A stretch of DNA of 64,000 nucleotides from Spinacia oleracea (lineage: Eukaryota > Streptophyta > Magnoliopsida > Caryophyllales > Amaranthaceae), in NCBI RefSeq assembly GCF_020520425.1, contig NC_079491.1:27767449-27831448 (forward strand), given 5' to 3'. Below, piece after piece: positions 1 through 12,204 of this stretch. The notes under the pieces were generated by a model. It ran no database searches and had not been told where the DNA came from. It saw nothing but the letters and a program-made list of their open reading frames with translations. Position 1 is the stretch's first letter; the number at the start of each line of letters is the position of its first letter. A program made the position numbers and the translations under genes.

Positions 1-2149
1 GAATCATCCTTGGATTGTCTCTGAAATGTATAATGAAATGTCTCACCCGGCTGAGGTACTTGGAGATACATCTCTTTTTTTCCCACCCCTTGTGATGGAA
101 TTACCATTTTACTCTTCCAGTTATTGTTGGGTGGTTAATTTTTTTCTCTCAGAAATAAATCTTTTTTTTATGCTCTTTTTGTAGCATCAGTAATTTTACT
201 TGGAGACTTTTTCCAGTTTTCCCTTGAGAAATTGAATTTATTACTCTTTAATTTCTTTCAAAATACGTGCTAATGAAAGAATACGTCACTGTAAAGCACA
301 CTCACAAATTGATGTGTTTATGCTCTTCATGAAACAACAATCCTTTTTTTAGCAACAGACTGGATAAGAGAGGATGTATGAGTTTTATTGAGCATTATCT
401 AACTTGAAAATTCGGTTCTTAATGAGGTTCACCTTCAATTTTCTGTTGGCATGCAAGTAAGATTCAATCCTTCCAATCGTTGAGTTAATGCAAGCCTGCG
501 ATAGTCATTTCATATTATTGAGACGGAAGAAAGAAAGTAAAGTTTCTCTTTCCAAACCTTTCAACTCAGTTTTAGTTTCCGTAATTTGGGAGCATTATTG
601 AGATTCTAACTTTTACTGTCGTTCCTTCGTTCTATCTCTTACTCTTTGATTTCAGATTGTTCGTCATTTTAATTTTTTTGCTTTTTTTGTAGATGTTCGG
701 TTGATGAAATGGGTGACGATTCTCTCCTTTTCTCTCTCATCTGATCAAACCCATACTCTACAGAGATGGTAATACTCTCAAACCCTCCATTTAATCTGTT
801 TTTATTTATTTATTTATTTATTTATTTGAGTTTGAATTGACTCTAGCAAAGTTTATGTACCATGTTCAATGTTGAAATCCCAGGTAATTAGGTATGGTAT
901 GTAGGTGGCTTTTTATAGGGCTTTATTAGTATCTATGGATCCATCATTTTGATTCTGTTTCTTCGTATAGGCTCTAATTAGCTGTTATTTTCTGAATTTG
1001 TGCAATTTGAACTTGTTCATTTCTCTCTCTCTTTAGTTGATTTTCTGGTCTTCTGTTGCTTTTAAAAATATGAAGGTTCTGTTGTTCTTGCGTCATGCTT
1101 CTGCTAGAGATCATGTTATTGGACGAGGGAGGGAGGGGGGGCAGAAGAAAGAATAAATGATCTTTTTTCTGACAGTTTTAGATCATGGATTTTAATGTTG
1201 AGTGTTTACACTATTCATGGATCATGATAAAAAGAAAGCTCCTGAAATAAGACAGGTTATACTACTGAGCTGTTTGCCAAATTGAAAGAATACATTTATG
1301 TTAGTTTTGACTTTCTTATGGCAGTATTCAAGGGCCAACAGTCTAGCTATTTTCTTGAAGTTGTTAAGAGTGATCAAAAGATTACATAAGTGTGCATCTG
1401 CAGTTAACATGCTTTTTCATTTCATCAATTCATTTACTTCGCATCTCCTGTCCATTATGGGGGAGGGAACTTGCTAAATTGTTTGTGGAATCTGACAAGT
1501 ATATAATACAATGCATATGGAAGATTTGGCTGACTTGGAAATGTGATAACAATGATCTGTTTTTCAAGTACTTGATGTTGTTATTTGCAGTAATGTGATG
1601 GCTTCTATTGGGACAATATGTTCTTGCTAAGAATAAAATAAATGATATCTACATATCTATGGTTTGAAGTTTTACATATCGATGCATTTAGTTCACATAT
1701 TAGGGTAAATTATTAAAAATGCAATAGGTGGGTTTCTAATTCTGTCTCATCCAAAATTTATAAAGCCAATGAATGGAGATGGCTACATGCTGAACCACTC
1801 TACTCCTGGTGCTATTTTGACTGTATCAGGTTGTTTTGGGTTAGATATGGTTCTGTCCTTTTGTAAAAGTGGGTTGGACTGTTCCATTCATTCAGTTAAG
1901 TCTATCAGTTGGACTGACTTGAACTGTCCCACAATACCTGTACAACTGGTTGGTGTTAGGCCGTCTAAAACTTGGTATGTTACCCTGATATAATTTCTCA
2001 AGGTACCCCAACATATCAAGATACCATCACTAATATCTTCACAGAGTTAATGCTTTATATAGATTGGGTGTTATCAGTGTTAACTTTAAACGGATTCTCC
2101 ACACTGTGACTTCCTACATCTGACTACTTCATTTCATTAAAAAATTATA
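1..2149. other. non-coding stretch without recognisable gene
   Basis: AT-rich sequence with frequent stops in all frames. A short TTTA microsatellite lies at about 799-830. No exon, RNA gene or transposon end could be supported. It could be intron or flank of the decayed kinesin copy that follows, but I see no earlier kinesin exon. Confidence 0.5.
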
Positions 2150-2477
2150 CTTCATTTGAAAATGAAGGCTTTGTCGTTAAATTTCTGGATGAAAATACTA
2201 TCCGAGTTAATACTGACGACGAGACGTTCACCCAATGCTAAAGAGGAGTTTGTGCTTGACCGGGTGTACGGTTCTCATGTTGGACAGTGTAAGCTAGAAA
2301 TATATTAGTTTAAATGGTTTAGAGGCATGCTTTAGTAGTATCTTTATAAAAGGTAATATTTTGCTGCAGTTGAAGTCTTCACCGATGATCAATCATTTAT
2401 ACAGTCTGCATTTGATAGCTATAATGCATCTGTATTTGCTTAGGGGCAAACTCATTCCGGGAAGGCTTATACTATGG
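2150..2477 (+). pseudogene. kinesin motor-domain fragment, KAC-like (decayed)
   Basis: Two exon-like blocks match a plant kinesin-14 motor domain of the KAC (actin-based chloroplast movement) kind. Block A (about 2150-2288) reads FENEGFVVKFLDENTIRVNT and, after a frame change, EFVLDRVYGSHVGQ. Block B starts after a good acceptor (TTGCTGCAG, ending 2369), gives EVFTDDQSFIQSAFDSYNAS and ends at the ATP-binding P-loop GQTHSGKAYTM. An in-frame TAG stands where the family has Tyr just before the P-loop Gly, and block A carries a frameshift and stops, so this is not functional. Retained intron borders show it is a genomic copy, not a processed one. No neck, coiled coil or other exons were found. 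KAC assignment is from memory of the family; kinesin itself is secure. Confidence 0.78.
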
Positions 2478-3189
2478 GTTGTCTCACATTATTTCTGTCT
2501 CTGTTTGTCTGTCTGTCTATAGTTCTACATGCATTGTTGAATGCTAAAAAAATATAATTATGTTTGTTAAGCTTTATGTTACAGTGCGAATGCTATTAGT
2601 TTTCACTTTATGAGTTGGAAAAATGTACTAAAACTATTTTGAGCCACATGCAATGAATACCAGTCTTTGGGGTGTTATTACTTATTACTGGCTTACCATA
2701 TCTGTAGCAGAACCGCTAGAATTTACTTCCTTCCTTCTGCCTTCCTTAGAGTGAAAGAAAATAGCTTTAATTACCTTTGTCTCAGTTGACTCATTTATAC
2801 ACAATAAAAGAATCTTGTTGGAGAAGTAAAGTTAAATGTGTCAGCCTTAGAGGCTCTTTGACTAATATGGTAATTTGTTGCCAGTTGTCAATTGTCATCA
2901 CACACAGACCATGATTTCCAACACTCAGTGCATCCTGTTAGCGACATTGTCATATTGTGTGAGAAAATCCTTATGTTTTCAACCAGTAGGGAGTCACAGG
3001 GTGGGGAATCCTTCAAAAGTACAGTTGAACATATGACTGGTAGCTAGAAAAAGCTTAACTTTGTTCGAAGTATTAGTTTACTTTAACAAGAAAATGTATT
3101 TTTCAGCTGCTGAAAGTCAAGGATGAAGAGGAAGCAGGAATAGGCAGAGGTGATCTTTGAGCTTTATCTGTGTTCAATATAAGCACGTA
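2478..3189. other. non-coding stretch between gene fragments
   Basis: No supported gene. A possible acceptor (TTTTCAG, ending about 3106) precedes a short open stretch reading LLKVKDEEEAGIGRGDL and a stop, which I could not assign to a family. It may be another captured exon scrap or chance. Confidence 0.4.
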
Positions 3190-3345
3190 GGTGACAATTG
3201 GCTTTCTGGTGAGCTCCCAAGCTTTATCTATGGCATGGCTTCGTTCGAGCAGCTCTCAATACCTTGCAACAATTTCTCTGGCCCATTTCTTGATGTCTTA
3301 GATAAGCTAACCAAATTAGAGAAATTCGTGATAACGATGTCCAAA
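3190..3345 (+). pseudogene. LRR receptor ectodomain fragment
   Basis: About 50 codons read as two plant extracellular leucine-rich repeats: GDNWLSGELPSFIYGMASFE, then QLSIPCNNFSGPF and LDKLTKLEKFV. The LSGELP and NNFSGP patterns are typical of LRR receptor kinases, and the phrasing recalls phytosulfokine-receptor-like proteins, though the subfamily is uncertain. There is no signal peptide, membrane segment or kinase domain nearby, and the frame closes at 3363. It is best read as a captured or decayed fragment. It lies about 0.7 kb after the kinesin scrap and about 0.75 kb before a Helitron-type end. Confidence 0.65.
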
Positions 3346-3363
3346 AGACAGGCTGACCAGTGA

Positions 3364-4073
3364 CCACCCGACGCCTAACATTTTCAGCACTTCGCGAGCA
3401 ACTATTTCCATATATTAAATAGCCTCGTGATTTGCATTGCGTTTTGGTAATTATTTTTTATACCGTGTGCATTTATGCATTGACAATGTATAAATGTTTC
3501 TGTATTTTTCTGACAATGCATAGAAAAGTTTAGTTTCTACTGTAAAAAGAGACTGATTATGTGGTGTGGATCGGTTTTTCATTGGTGGGTTTTTTATAAC
3601 TAGGAAAACAAGTTTCTATGGATAAATAAATCTATACGAGTTGTGAGGTGAGACAAATTATTTGGCAAAAGCTCCACCGTCTCGTAATATTTGAATTTTC
3701 ATAGTTGTATCTATGAAATTAGTTATAAATGTGTGTCTTTGATTTGATTTTAACTGAACTATATTAAACTTGTGTTGCAATAGGATCTTCCATAAAGATC
3801 ATGATCATTGCTGATAAAAAAGCAACAAGCAGCAAAATTTGAATATTATTTTGTAGTTAAAATTTTTGTTCTCTCTGTAATGTTGCGATTCGTTTATTGA
3901 TTTGTTAGATTAGTCTTTGTTCTCTCCGTATTTCTCAAGATTTGTTGGATTATTGAATATATGAGTGACTTACACTTTTTGATTTCACCTGTGAATACAA
4001 ATATAGTAACTTTCAAATTGTAATAACTATATTATGACAATAATAATTTCACAAAAAAAATTTGCTAACTTGG
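3364..4073. other. AT-rich non-coding stretch, possible Helitron interior
   Basis: No coding potential. A sequence TCTACTGTAAAAAGAGAC at about 3536 resembles Helitron 5' ends but is preceded by T rather than the expected A, so a left terminus is not established. Confidence 0.35.
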
Positions 4074-4109
4074 GGGACGGCGCGCGTTAGCGCGTCGGCC
4101 AACAACTAG
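4074..4109 (+). mobile_element. Helitron 3' terminus
   Basis: A GC-rich hairpin (CGCGC, loop GTTA, GCGCG) is followed about 11 bases later by CTAG and then T. That is the classic Helitron right end: a short hairpin, then CTRR, inserted before T. The same architecture occurs at 52041-52066 in this window, where a left end is also visible. The left end of this copy is not identified, so element length and cargo are unknown. Confidence 0.65.
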
Positions 4110-4467
4110 TTGAATCAAAAGTACATACTTCAATGTTGTTAAATTATTTTGTACAATTCATGTAATACTTTTGTTTTGATAGATAAGGAGAAAACACATT
4201 GGACGGGTAACCCTTAAATAATCACTGTTCAAAATCGAAAGTAACCGCTAGCTATTACAAGGCTAAAGAGACATTGAATCTGCCGCTAACTCGCGAAGTG
4301 ACCTACATTCGATATCCTGTGTGACATTCTATTTGCTGCTCTCTCTATATATGTGTTATAACCAAGTGTTGAAGGCCTTTGATATCGTTGATTGTAGTAT
4401 TCATAACGTTGCCGAACATGTACGAGGTTCTGAATCTTAAGTTGATCACAAATTCTTATTTATAATA

Positions 4468-4761
4468 GTTGTACAATAATTATTGCACAACGGAGTAAAA
4501 GTTAACTCAAAATGCTTAAAAGTTATGCTTAAAAGTTATGCTTATATGTGTAAAAGTTATCTAATTTTTAGTGATAAATTTTTTCATTTTAATAAAATTT
4601 ATTTCTTCAAAATCTCTAATAATGTATAAAATTAATCATTTAATCCTTTAAAATGTTTATCTATCAACTTTTTTTACCAATATAAAAGTTAATCAAAACT
4701 AGATTAAAGTTACAAAAAATGGGTTAAAGTTATTTTGGTGTACAATAAATTTATTGTACAC
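4468..4761. repeat. palindrome-bounded repeat element
   Basis: A 24-bp near-palindrome (4468-4491, half-site GTTGTACAATAA) and a 24-bp perfect palindrome (4738-4761, half-site GTGTACAATAAA) sit 246 bp apart and resemble each other. Between them are direct repeats of TTAAAAGTTATGC. This could be a small non-autonomous DNA transposon, but no clear target duplication was found. Confidence 0.35.
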
Positions 4762-4851
4762 CTTGTGCGCGCAAGACTTTTTGTAAGTTGATTTACTTGA
4801 TGATTTCTTTTCTAACATTTTTACAAATATTATCAACACCAATGAGTAATA

Positions 4852-5110
4852 CTTCCTCCGTCTTTTAATACTCGCAACGTTTGTTAGTTTCACGCATGCC
4901 GATGCACAACTTTGATCATTTATATCTTAAATTCTCTTTATGCAAAAATTATAAAAAGTTGATATTTTGAAAATACACATTGAGACGAATCTAACAAGAT
5001 CCCACATGATTACGTTTTATCTTATATAAAAAACACTACGAATAGTCAAAGTAGATTATATGAATAGTGACAAAAGTCTAAACGTTGCGAGTATTAAAAG
5101 ACGGAGGAAA
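4852..5110. mobile_element. Stowaway-like MITE
   Basis: Terminal inverted repeats begin CTTCCTCCGTCTTTTAATAC at the left and end in the matching GTATTAAAAGACGGAGG at the right, extending inward through ACTCGCAACGTTT/AACGTTGCGAGT. The element is flanked by TA on both sides. The CTCCGTC-type ends and TA duplication are those of Tc1/mariner Stowaway MITEs. No coding capacity. Confidence 0.85.
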
Positions 5111-6604
5111 TATGTACTACTTCGTAATAATCTCAGTTCTATACAGTATCTATAAGTTCAATAAGGCCTAAAAACAAGACAAAAAAAAGTAAAACAAAAA
5201 CAGAAAAACCTGGACCTGGAGCTACTTCGGTCAAGGCTAGGCATCACCAAGCCTTGTCAGGCCTAACCCGTGACGAGTCGCTGCAGCATAAGAGCATCTC
5301 ATAAACTCATTAGCCTGCACATTTTTCAAACCACCAGCACCGGTACCGGGTGATCACCATAATTACAGTCCAAAAACATGCACCACTTATAGTCCTAATT
5401 CATGCTCGGTTCATTTCTCAGATGAAAACAGAGATTTTTAATCTGACTAAACAGACAGAATTTCCTAACCCATAACTGACGCGGGGCTTTTTATTCAAGA
5501 ACGTAGGATATTCCTCACTGATAGCAAAATCTGGCAGCAATCACAGGTTCCTCAAAATGATGCAGTCTTTCTCTTTAAGCAAATCCCTAATCAAATTCCT
5601 GTCTAGACGTTAAAAAACATCATATTTCATTCTTATCTGTGAAGCTGTACTACTGTATTAGTATGGTTATGAACCGACAAAGCAGCATAAATAAACATCA
5701 ATCTCAATCTCACTTGTGAAGCTGTATTAGTACGGCACAAATCAACATAAATAAACATCATATCTCAATCTATGTAATACAATTTGTGCATGGAAATTGT
5801 GCAAGGTAGATAAATAATCAAAATCCTTATAACACAGATTTAATTGAAGTCAGCAGCCCGACGTATCAATCAATGAAGAACAACACTTTTGAATGTCTGC
5901 TTAAAGAAAAGAAAAACACTCTTTTTAGAAAAGATTCCAACAGCTAAAACCAAATCACACACTGATTCATTTAAAATGGTTTCCTGAACAGACTATCTGT
6001 TAATTATTGTATGACAGCATTTACGTAACTGCTATTGCATAGTAATAACCGTGTATTAGGATCCTCTCCATTTCTTTTCATCCATTTCCTAGCTTAAGAA
6101 TTCACAAACCCCCCGTATTTTAGCTATTCTATACACGTTATTATAAAAAATAAAAAATAAAAAAGAATTCCCAAGAATCCCCTATTTCCCCCCTTCATGC
6201 ATTCACAACCTTTGATTAAGAAATGGACCATCCATTTCTTTTAGGAAACCAGACAAAGGTTCATGTCTCCATGGATTCCAAGGTCTTAAGGGTAGAGATA
6301 TTGAGATAATGACTCATTTTTCTGAGCCCAAAGCAGTGAATAGGGCATGACTGCAAAACCCTCGCAGCCTCCCCAGCAAATTGATTAAAACATTATCCTT
6401 TTAAGTTCTAACAAAGTTTATCCAGTCAAGAAGAACACTATGGTCTATGAAATAATACCTAACAAGAGGAGCAAACCCCTAAATACACGAAAAGGCACAC
6501 AATTCGGCACATCAAAAATAAAAGACGGCTATTCATTAACATACATTTGAGTGATTTGTCTAAAAGAAGGCAGAGGTAGCTACTTTAACATCATCCATGG
6601 AAGC
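5111..6604. other. non-coding stretch, no gene seen
   Basis: AT-rich. A loosely duplicated segment around 5640-5760 repeats GTGAAGCTGTA and ATAAATAAACATCA. No exon, RNA or transposon terminus could be supported. It ends with GAAGC, one copy of the target duplication of the next element. Confidence 0.5.
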
Positions 6605-6997
6605 TGTAAAGCCCTGGACTGACTTTACCACACACACACAACACACAAACAGGAATAGAGAAAGGAGTTGTTGATTACTAGGACTCAACGGTCAAGGATT
6701 ACAAAATGCAGTAGCTTTAGGCTACAACTCTCAGGTAAGTAACTTGAGGTTACTACTCTCCAATTCACCAATAAATTCTCAATCCATTTCCCCACCTCTC
6801 CTCTCTTATTTATACAAACTAAGAAGTAAACAACAAGTACAAAACATTAATGCTTCCTCTGCTTTCTTTGTCAGTTTGTGCCAACTGCTGTCCCTGCTGT
6901 AGCTGTGTTGTTGTTGTGGTTGTGGTGCCTCTCCCCTCTTCTGTTGCGCCTGTAATAGACCAACATAGGTGGGTCAGTGTTGGTATGGTCCATTACA
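6605..6997 (-). repeat. 3' LTR of chromovirus
   Basis: On the plus strand it starts TGTAAAGCCC and ends TCCATTACA. It matches 11812-12204 over 393 bp with three differences: two adjacent bases near 6792 and one near 6952. It contains the last codons and stop of gag-pol (6871). Confidence 0.95.
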
Positions 6998-9900
6998 ACA
7001 CCCCGCCCCCAAACCAACACCTTGTCCTCAAGGTGGAAGTCCGGAAAACGGTCATTGATCAAGCCTGCCACTTCCCACGTAGCATCAAATGAGGGCAAGC
7101 CTTTCCATTTGATCAAGACCATGGTTTCTTTCCCCACACTTGCACGCACATCCAGCAGGTCCTCTGGCTCCACCATCAACTCCAACTCAGAAGTAAGTTG
7201 ATCAGGCAAGGATGATGCAGTCACCACTTCTCCAACTGCTCGTTTCAGCTGTGAAACATGGAATACCGGGTGAATTTTACTGGTGGGAGGTAACCTGAGT
7301 TTATAGGCGACCACACCAATCTTCTGTATAATCTCGAATGGGCCATAAAAGCGGGCTGACAATTTCTCATTGGGCCTCTTGGCTAACGAACGTTGCCGAT
7401 ATGGTTGTAATTTCAGAAAGACTTTGTCCCCCACTTCAAAACTCTCATTCCTTCTTCTTTTGTCAGCATTATCTTTCATGATTTGTTGGGCACGCAGCAG
7501 GTTGAGTTTGAGTTCATCTAAAACTCCATCTCTTTCACGTATTAACTCATCCAAGGAATCAACTGGTGTCTGCCTTGCCTCCATCCTCATTAGACGTGGT
7601 GGATCCCTGCCATATACAATTCTAAAAGGGGTCATGCTAGTGGATATGTGAGGTGAGGTATTGTAAGAGTACTCAGCCCACGATAACCACTTAGCCCATT
7701 CCTTCGGTTTCTCACCCGCAAAACAACGCAAATATGTTTCCAGCCCCTTGTTAACGTTTTCCGATTGTCCATCCGTTTGGGGATGGTACGAAGTACTCCT
7801 CTTCAAATCGGTGCCATGTAATTTGAACAACTCACGCCAAAAAATGCTGAGAAACACTCTATCCCTGTCTGAGATAATTGAAGCAGGGAAGCCGTGCAAC
7901 TTCACAATATCACGAATGAAAGCTGCTGCCACAGACAATGCGGTGAATGGGTGCCTAAGCACAATGAAGTGAGCATACTTTGACAATCTATCAACCACAA
8001 CCAATATTGTATCAACCCCTTTGGAGAGAGGCAACCCCTCAATAAAGTCCATGCTAATGTCTTCCCATACCGCCACGGGTACAGGTAATGGTTGCAACAA
8101 GCCAGCGGGTTGCTGTTGCGAGTGTTTGTTTTGTTGGCATACTCCGCACTCCCGTACATACCTAGCTACACTTTTTCTCATCCCCCGCCAAAACCACTCC
8201 GAGGTGAGACGGAGGTAAGTCTTAACCTCACCGGAGTGCCCTCCAACGGGTGAGTCATGATACTCACGAAGCAGTAGGGGAATAAAAGCGGAGAGGTGTG
8301 ACAACACTGTTCGCCCTTTATACAACAACTTCTCACCCACCAACGTGAACCCCGCCAACTGTTTTCCCTCCCTAAGCTCCTGTTTAATCCTTCCCAGCCC
8401 TTCATCTGCCTTGATTTCTTCCTCTAATGTATCCCAATTTATCCCCTGTGAAGTCAGCAATGCACCCAATTCCAGTGTGCCAATTTCAAGCTCTCCTTCT
8501 CCTTTCCTCGAGAGTGCATCAGCCACTCGGTTAGATGATCCGGGTTTATATTGTATGTCAAAATCAAAGCCAATCAACTTCCGAACCCATTTTTGATAAT
8601 CAGCCCCGATTTCTCGCTGTTGGGTGATGTGCCGTAGACTTTGCTGGTCGGTTCTGATCACAAAGTGTCTCCCAAGGAGGTAATGCTTCCATTTTTCCAC
8701 GGCCAAACAGATTGCCATTAGTTCTTTTTCGTATATGGACCTCCCTCTCGCTCTTGGCCCGAGCACACGACTATAATAAGCGATTGGGCGGCCTTCCTGC
8801 ATCATCACAGCCCCCAATCCGTAGCCCGACGCATCTGTCTCCACCACGAACTCCTTACTAAAGTTTGGCATAGCTAGTACAGGGGCGGTAGTCATGGCTC
8901 TCTTCAGCTCTTCAAAAGCCTGTGTGGCTGCTTCACTCCACCCGAAATTGTCCTTCCTCAATTGTTCAGTGAGGGGATGTGCAATGTGGGCGTAACCGGC
9001 AATAAACTTTCGGTAATAACCCGTGAGACCTAGGAAACCCCGAAGCTCCCTCAAATTTTTCGGTGTGCTCCATTCTTTCATGGCTCTGATTTTTTCTTGG
9101 TCTACAGACACACCATGGCTGGATATTACATGCCCGAGATAGGCTACCTCTTCCTTCCCGAACTCACACTTTTTGAAATTCGCAAACAACTGATTTTTTT
9201 CCAGTAATGACAACACTAATTGCATATGCTTCACATGGTCAGTTTCACAAGAACTATATACCAATATATCATCAAAAAAGACAAGAACAAATTTCCTCAA
9301 GTATGGTCGGAATACCTCATTCATAAGTGACTGGAACGTCGCCGGAGCGTTGGTGAGGCCGAACGGCATCACCAAGAATTCATAGTGACCCTCGTGGGTG
9401 CGGAAGGCCGTCTTGTGTGTATCTTCCGGTTTCACAAGAATATGATGGTAACCGGCTCGCAAGTCTAGCTTTGAGAACACCTTAGCACCGTGCAACTCAT
9501 CAAGGAGTTCATCAATTACGGGGATTGGATATTTATCAGGAACGGTCTCTTTATTGAGGGCCCTGTAATCCACACAGAATCGCCAAGAGCCGTCTTTTTT
9601 TTTAACTAACAACACGGGACTCGAGAAAGGACTGGTGGATGGCTTGATGATTCCGGCTTCTAACATCTCTCGGATTAGCCGCTCTATCTCATCCTTCTGC
9701 ACTTGAGGGTATCTATATGGTCGAACACCAACTGGATCACTACCTTCCTTCATGACAATCGAGTGTTCATGCCCTCGGCTCGGCGGTAACCCTTTCGGAA
9801 GCCCAAAGATGCCTTGAAATTTTCCCAGAACCTCGTGCAAGAACAAGGGTACAGTTGGCCCTTCACTGGTGATTTCCTCCACTTGGTTAAACTCCAGTAA

Positions 9901-11769
9901 AATCCCTCCCCCTTCTCTCCTGATTACTTTCAGCATTGCCTTCAAGGAGATTAATGATTTAGCTAGTGACGGATCCCCTTTCAATGTTACAGTCACACCC
10001 TTATCCTGATACTTCATAACCTGTGTTTTCCAGTTGGTGATCACCGGTCCTAGCTTCTCTAACCACTGAATGCCCAGTATTACATCCGAATTTCCCAACT
10101 CCAGAGGCAAGAAATCTTCTTCTATTTCAATTTCTGAGTTCAATTTCAGTTTCACCTGCTTACAAATTCCTTTACCTTTCACTGCCTCACCATTACCAAG
10201 TGACACTCCAAACCCCATTGACTCCATAATAGGTACCTTTAATTTTTCCACCGCCCGGAGCGAAATGAAGTTGTGGGTGGCTCCGGGATCCACCATCACC
10301 ACCACCTCGCCGTCTTCGATGCGCCCGACCAATTTAAGTGTCTTCGGGTTGGTAAGGCCTACAATCGAATTAATTGAGAGTGTTGTCGGTATCTCCTCCT
10401 TTCTCTGCTCCTCCAGCGAATAAAACTCACCACCGACTTCCTCTCCGGTCAGCTCCTCTCCACCGTCCTCCTCATCCACCAACAAAACATTCATCTCCCT
10501 CTTCTTACACTGGTGGCCGATGCTCCACCTTTCATCACACCTAAAACATAAGCCTTTAGACTTTTTTTCCTGTAATTCACGCTCAGTCAATCGTCTTGTT
10601 TCTCCAATGCCGGAAAATCGCGAGTTTACTGTAGCAGAACGAGGTGGGTTGGTGTTTGGGGAGGATCCGTAGGATCCACTTGAGTTGACTGGTTTGAGGT
10701 ACGTGTTTTTTGACAGTGGGTTATACTGGGATGGGTTTAAAACATGGTTCTGGGCCCCTGAGGTTGTTGGTGTTGGGTTAGTGGCTATTGGGCTTTTACT
10801 GAAATATGAGAATTGTCCACTCCTGCTATTCCCATACCCACTTCTTCGTACCCGGTTACGTTCTTCAACCCGAGTAGCTAGATCCATCGCTTCATCCAGT
10901 GTATACGGGTTTAGAACCCGAATTTCAGCTTTAATATCATCTTTAAGCCCATTCACAAATTGCCCAAGCATTATACTCTCTGGAACGTCATCTAGAGGAG
11001 ATGCTAGGTCAATGAACTGCCTCACGTAGTCAGCCACCGTGGTGGTTTGAGCCGTCGCCAACCATTGTTCGTGCAAAGTTCCAGCATTAGTGGGGCGAAA
11101 CTTTGCCAAAACTCGAGCTTTCAACTCCGGCCAGCTTCTCATCGGTCTCCGGCGTGATTCAAACGTGAACCACCTCAGCGCATCCCCCTCCATTGACACC
11201 ACCGCGGCATCCATTTTCTCAGTCTCTGTTAACTTGTAAAAGTCAAAGTATTTTTCACCACGAAGAATCCAGCCGTCTGGATCGCTACCTTCAAACAGAG
11301 GCATATCCAATTTCCGATACTTCCAGTGACCGCCGTTCCCCCCACCTCCATCGTCGAACCCACCTCTCCCAAAGTTCCTGCCAATCCGCCTCGGTGGGTT
11401 CATTTGATTTTCCGAGTACTCCTCCTCCTCCAAGGTCTGAGCAGGGGGTCTGTTAGCCAATAAAGCCTTCACCTCTTCTTGAAATTTCTCCTGGTTCCTT
11501 TTCATCAACGCCAGTTGCGTCTCTTGGTCCTCTCTAAATCTATCAATTCTGCCTTCTAGGCGGATGGTAGCTGCATCTACCGTTTCTTGATTTTTCTGTG
11601 TGTCCTCCGCGCTCTTGGCCATGAATTGCTCAGCAAGATTCTTTTGGAAGGTCTCCATACTCTCTGTTAAGAGCTGCTGCACCCTCCCTTCCAAGGTGTT
11701 CATCCGTTGCCCTACTTCTGTGAGCCCTCCTTCCAAGGCCTCAAATCTCAGCGAATTTGAAAGCACCAT
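6871..11769 (-). CDS. gag-pol polyprotein, Ty3/gypsy chromovirus, 1632 aa
   Basis: Polyprotein for capsid, protease, reverse transcriptase, RNase H and integrase, uninterrupted over 1632 codons. Order: a coiled N-terminal segment and Gag (about residues 170-300), zinc knuckle [16 protein letters not shown] (about 410), protease [10 protein letters not shown] (about 495), reverse transcriptase with FFDDILVY (about 832), RNase H with [10 protein letters not shown] (about 978), integrase zinc-binding H-H-C-C (about 1180-1215) and catalytic region from MDFIEGL (about 1240), then a chromodomain with [15 protein letters not shown] (about 1540-1590). The protease has Pro in the D-S/T-G position, a variant seen in some plant elements, so activity is unproven. 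The last 40 or so codons lie inside the 3' LTR. The start Met follows the primer-binding site by about 30 nt. An intact frame suggests the copy may still be competent. Confidence 0.95.
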   Translation of the reverse strand: MVLSNSLRFEALEGGLTEVGQRMNTLEGRVQQLLTESMETFQKNLAEQFMAKSAEDTQKNQETVDAATIRLEGRIDRFREDQETQLALMKRNQEKFQEEVKALLANRPPAQTLEEEEYSENQMNPPRRIGRNFGRGGFDDGGGGNGGHWKYRKLDMPLFEGSDPDGWILRGEKYFDFYKLTETEKMDAAVVSMEGDALRWFTFESRRRPMRSWPELKARVLAKFRPTNAGTLHEQWLATAQTTTVADYVRQFIDLASPLDDVPESIMLGQFVNGLKDDIKAEIRVLNPYTLDEAMDLATRVEERNRVRRSGYGNSRSGQFSYFSKSPIATNPTPTTSGAQNHVLNPSQYNPLSKNTYLKPVNSSGSYGSSPNTNPPRSATVNSRFSGIGETRRLTERELQEKKSKGLCFRCDERWSIGHQCKKREMNVLLVDEEDGGEELTGEEVGGEFYSLEEQRKEEIPTTLSINSIVGLTNPKTLKLVGRIEDGEVVVMVDPGATHNFISLRAVEKLKVPIMESMGFGVSLGNGEAVKGKGICKQVKLKLNSEIEIEEDFLPLELGNSDVILGIQWLEKLGPVITNWKTQVMKYQDKGVTVTLKGDPSLAKSLISLKAMLKVIRREGGGILLEFNQVEEITSEGPTVPLFLHEVLGKFQGIFGLPKGLPPSRGHEHSIVMKEGSDPVGVRPYRYPQVQKDEIERLIREMLEAGIIKPSTSPFSSPVLLVKKKDGSWRFCVDYRALNKETVPDKYPIPVIDELLDELHGAKVFSKLDLRAGYHHILVKPEDTHKTAFRTHEGHYEFLVMPFGLTNAPATFQSLMNEVFRPYLRKFVLVFFDDILVYSSCETDHVKHMQLVLSLLEKNQLFANFKKCEFGKEEVAYLGHVISSHGVSVDQEKIRAMKEWSTPKNLRELRGFLGLTGYYRKFIAGYAHIAHPLTEQLRKDNFGWSEAATQAFEELKRAMTTAPVLAMPNFSKEFVVETDASGYGLGAVMMQEGRPIAYYSRVLGPRARGRSIYEKELMAICLAVEKWKHYLLGRHFVIRTDQQSLRHITQQREIGADYQKWVRKLIGFDFDIQYKPGSSNRVADALSRKGEGELEIGTLELGALLTSQGINWDTLEEEIKADEGLGRIKQELREGKQLAGFTLVGEKLLYKGRTVLSHLSAFIPLLLREYHDSPVGGHSGEVKTYLRLTSEWFWRGMRKSVARYVRECGVCQQNKHSQQQPAGLLQPLPVPVAVWEDISMDFIEGLPLSKGVDTILVVVDRLSKYAHFIVLRHPFTALSVAAAFIRDIVKLHGFPASIISDRDRVFLSIFWRELFKLHGTDLKRSTSYHPQTDGQSENVNKGLETYLRCFAGEKPKEWAKWLSWAEYSYNTSPHISTSMTPFRIVYGRDPPRLMRMEARQTPVDSLDELIRERDGVLDELKLNLLRAQQIMKDNADKRRRNESFEVGDKVFLKLQPYRQRSLAKRPNEKLSARFYGPFEIIQKIGVVAYKLRLPPTSKIHPVFHVSQLKRAVGEVVTASSLPDQLTSELELMVEPEDLLDVRASVGKETMVLIKWKGLPSFDATWEVAGLINDRFPDFHLEDKVLVWGRGVVMDHTNTDPPMLVYYRRNRRGERHHNHNNNTATAGTAVGTN
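6998..7010 (-). other. polypurine tract of chromovirus
   Basis: On the minus strand GGGGGCGGGGTGT abuts the 3' LTR. This is the expected site for priming second-strand DNA synthesis. Confidence 0.8.
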
Positions 11770-11797
11770 GGCTACCCTTCTTCCTCAGGACGTGGCT

Positions 11798-11809
11798 GCT
11801 CTGATACCA
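11798..11809 (-). other. primer-binding site, initiator-tRNA-Met type
   Basis: On the minus strand TGGTATCAGAGC lies two bases after the 5' LTR. This is the usual plant LTR-retrotransposon site complementary to initiator tRNA-Met, and it fixes the element's orientation. Confidence 0.9.
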
Positions 11810-11811
11810 AG

Positions 11812-12204
11812 TGTAAAGCCCTGGACTGACTTTACCACACACACACAACACACAAACAGGAATAGAGAAAGGAGTTGTTGATTACTAGGACTCAACGGTC
11901 AAGGATTACAAAATGCAGTAGCTTTAGGCTACAACTCTCAGGTAAGTAACTTGAGGTTACTACTCTCCAATTCACCAATAAATTCTCAATCCATTTCCCT
12001 TCCTCTCCTCTCTTATTTATACAAACTAAGAAGTAAACAACAAGTACAAAACATTAATGCTTCCTCTGCTTTCTTTGTCAGTTTGTGCCAACTGCTGTCC
12101 CTGCTGTAGCTGTGTTGTTGTTGTGGTTGTGGTGCCTCTCCCCTCTTCTGTTGCGCCTATAATAGACCAACATAGGTGGGTCAGTGTTGGTATGGTCCAT
12201 TACA
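11812..12204 (-). repeat. 5' LTR of chromovirus
   Basis: Partner of 6605-6997, bounded by TG...CA on the plus strand. The outside is GAAGC, the target duplication. As 5' LTR it should carry the promoter of the gag-pol transcript; a TATTTATA stretch occurs in it at about 12014. Confidence 0.95.

Larger units (their letters stand above)
6605..12204 (-). mobile_element. Ty3/gypsy chromovirus LTR retrotransposon, complete
   Basis: A full element of 5.6 kb in reverse orientation: 393-bp LTRs, primer-binding site, one gag-pol frame with a C-terminal chromodomain, and polypurine tract. GAAGC occurs directly outside both LTRs (6600-6604 and 12205-12209), a perfect 5-bp target duplication. The LTRs differ at only three positions by eye, so insertion is recent. 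The short LTRs, single ORF and chromodomain fit the Reina-like group of plant chromoviruses; lineage is inferred from layout, not phylogeny. Confidence 0.96.

Noticed and set aside
1769..1993. 74-codon frame upstream of the kinesin fragment
   Set aside because: No recognisable domain and no relation to kinesin N-terminal sequence; length is within chance expectation.
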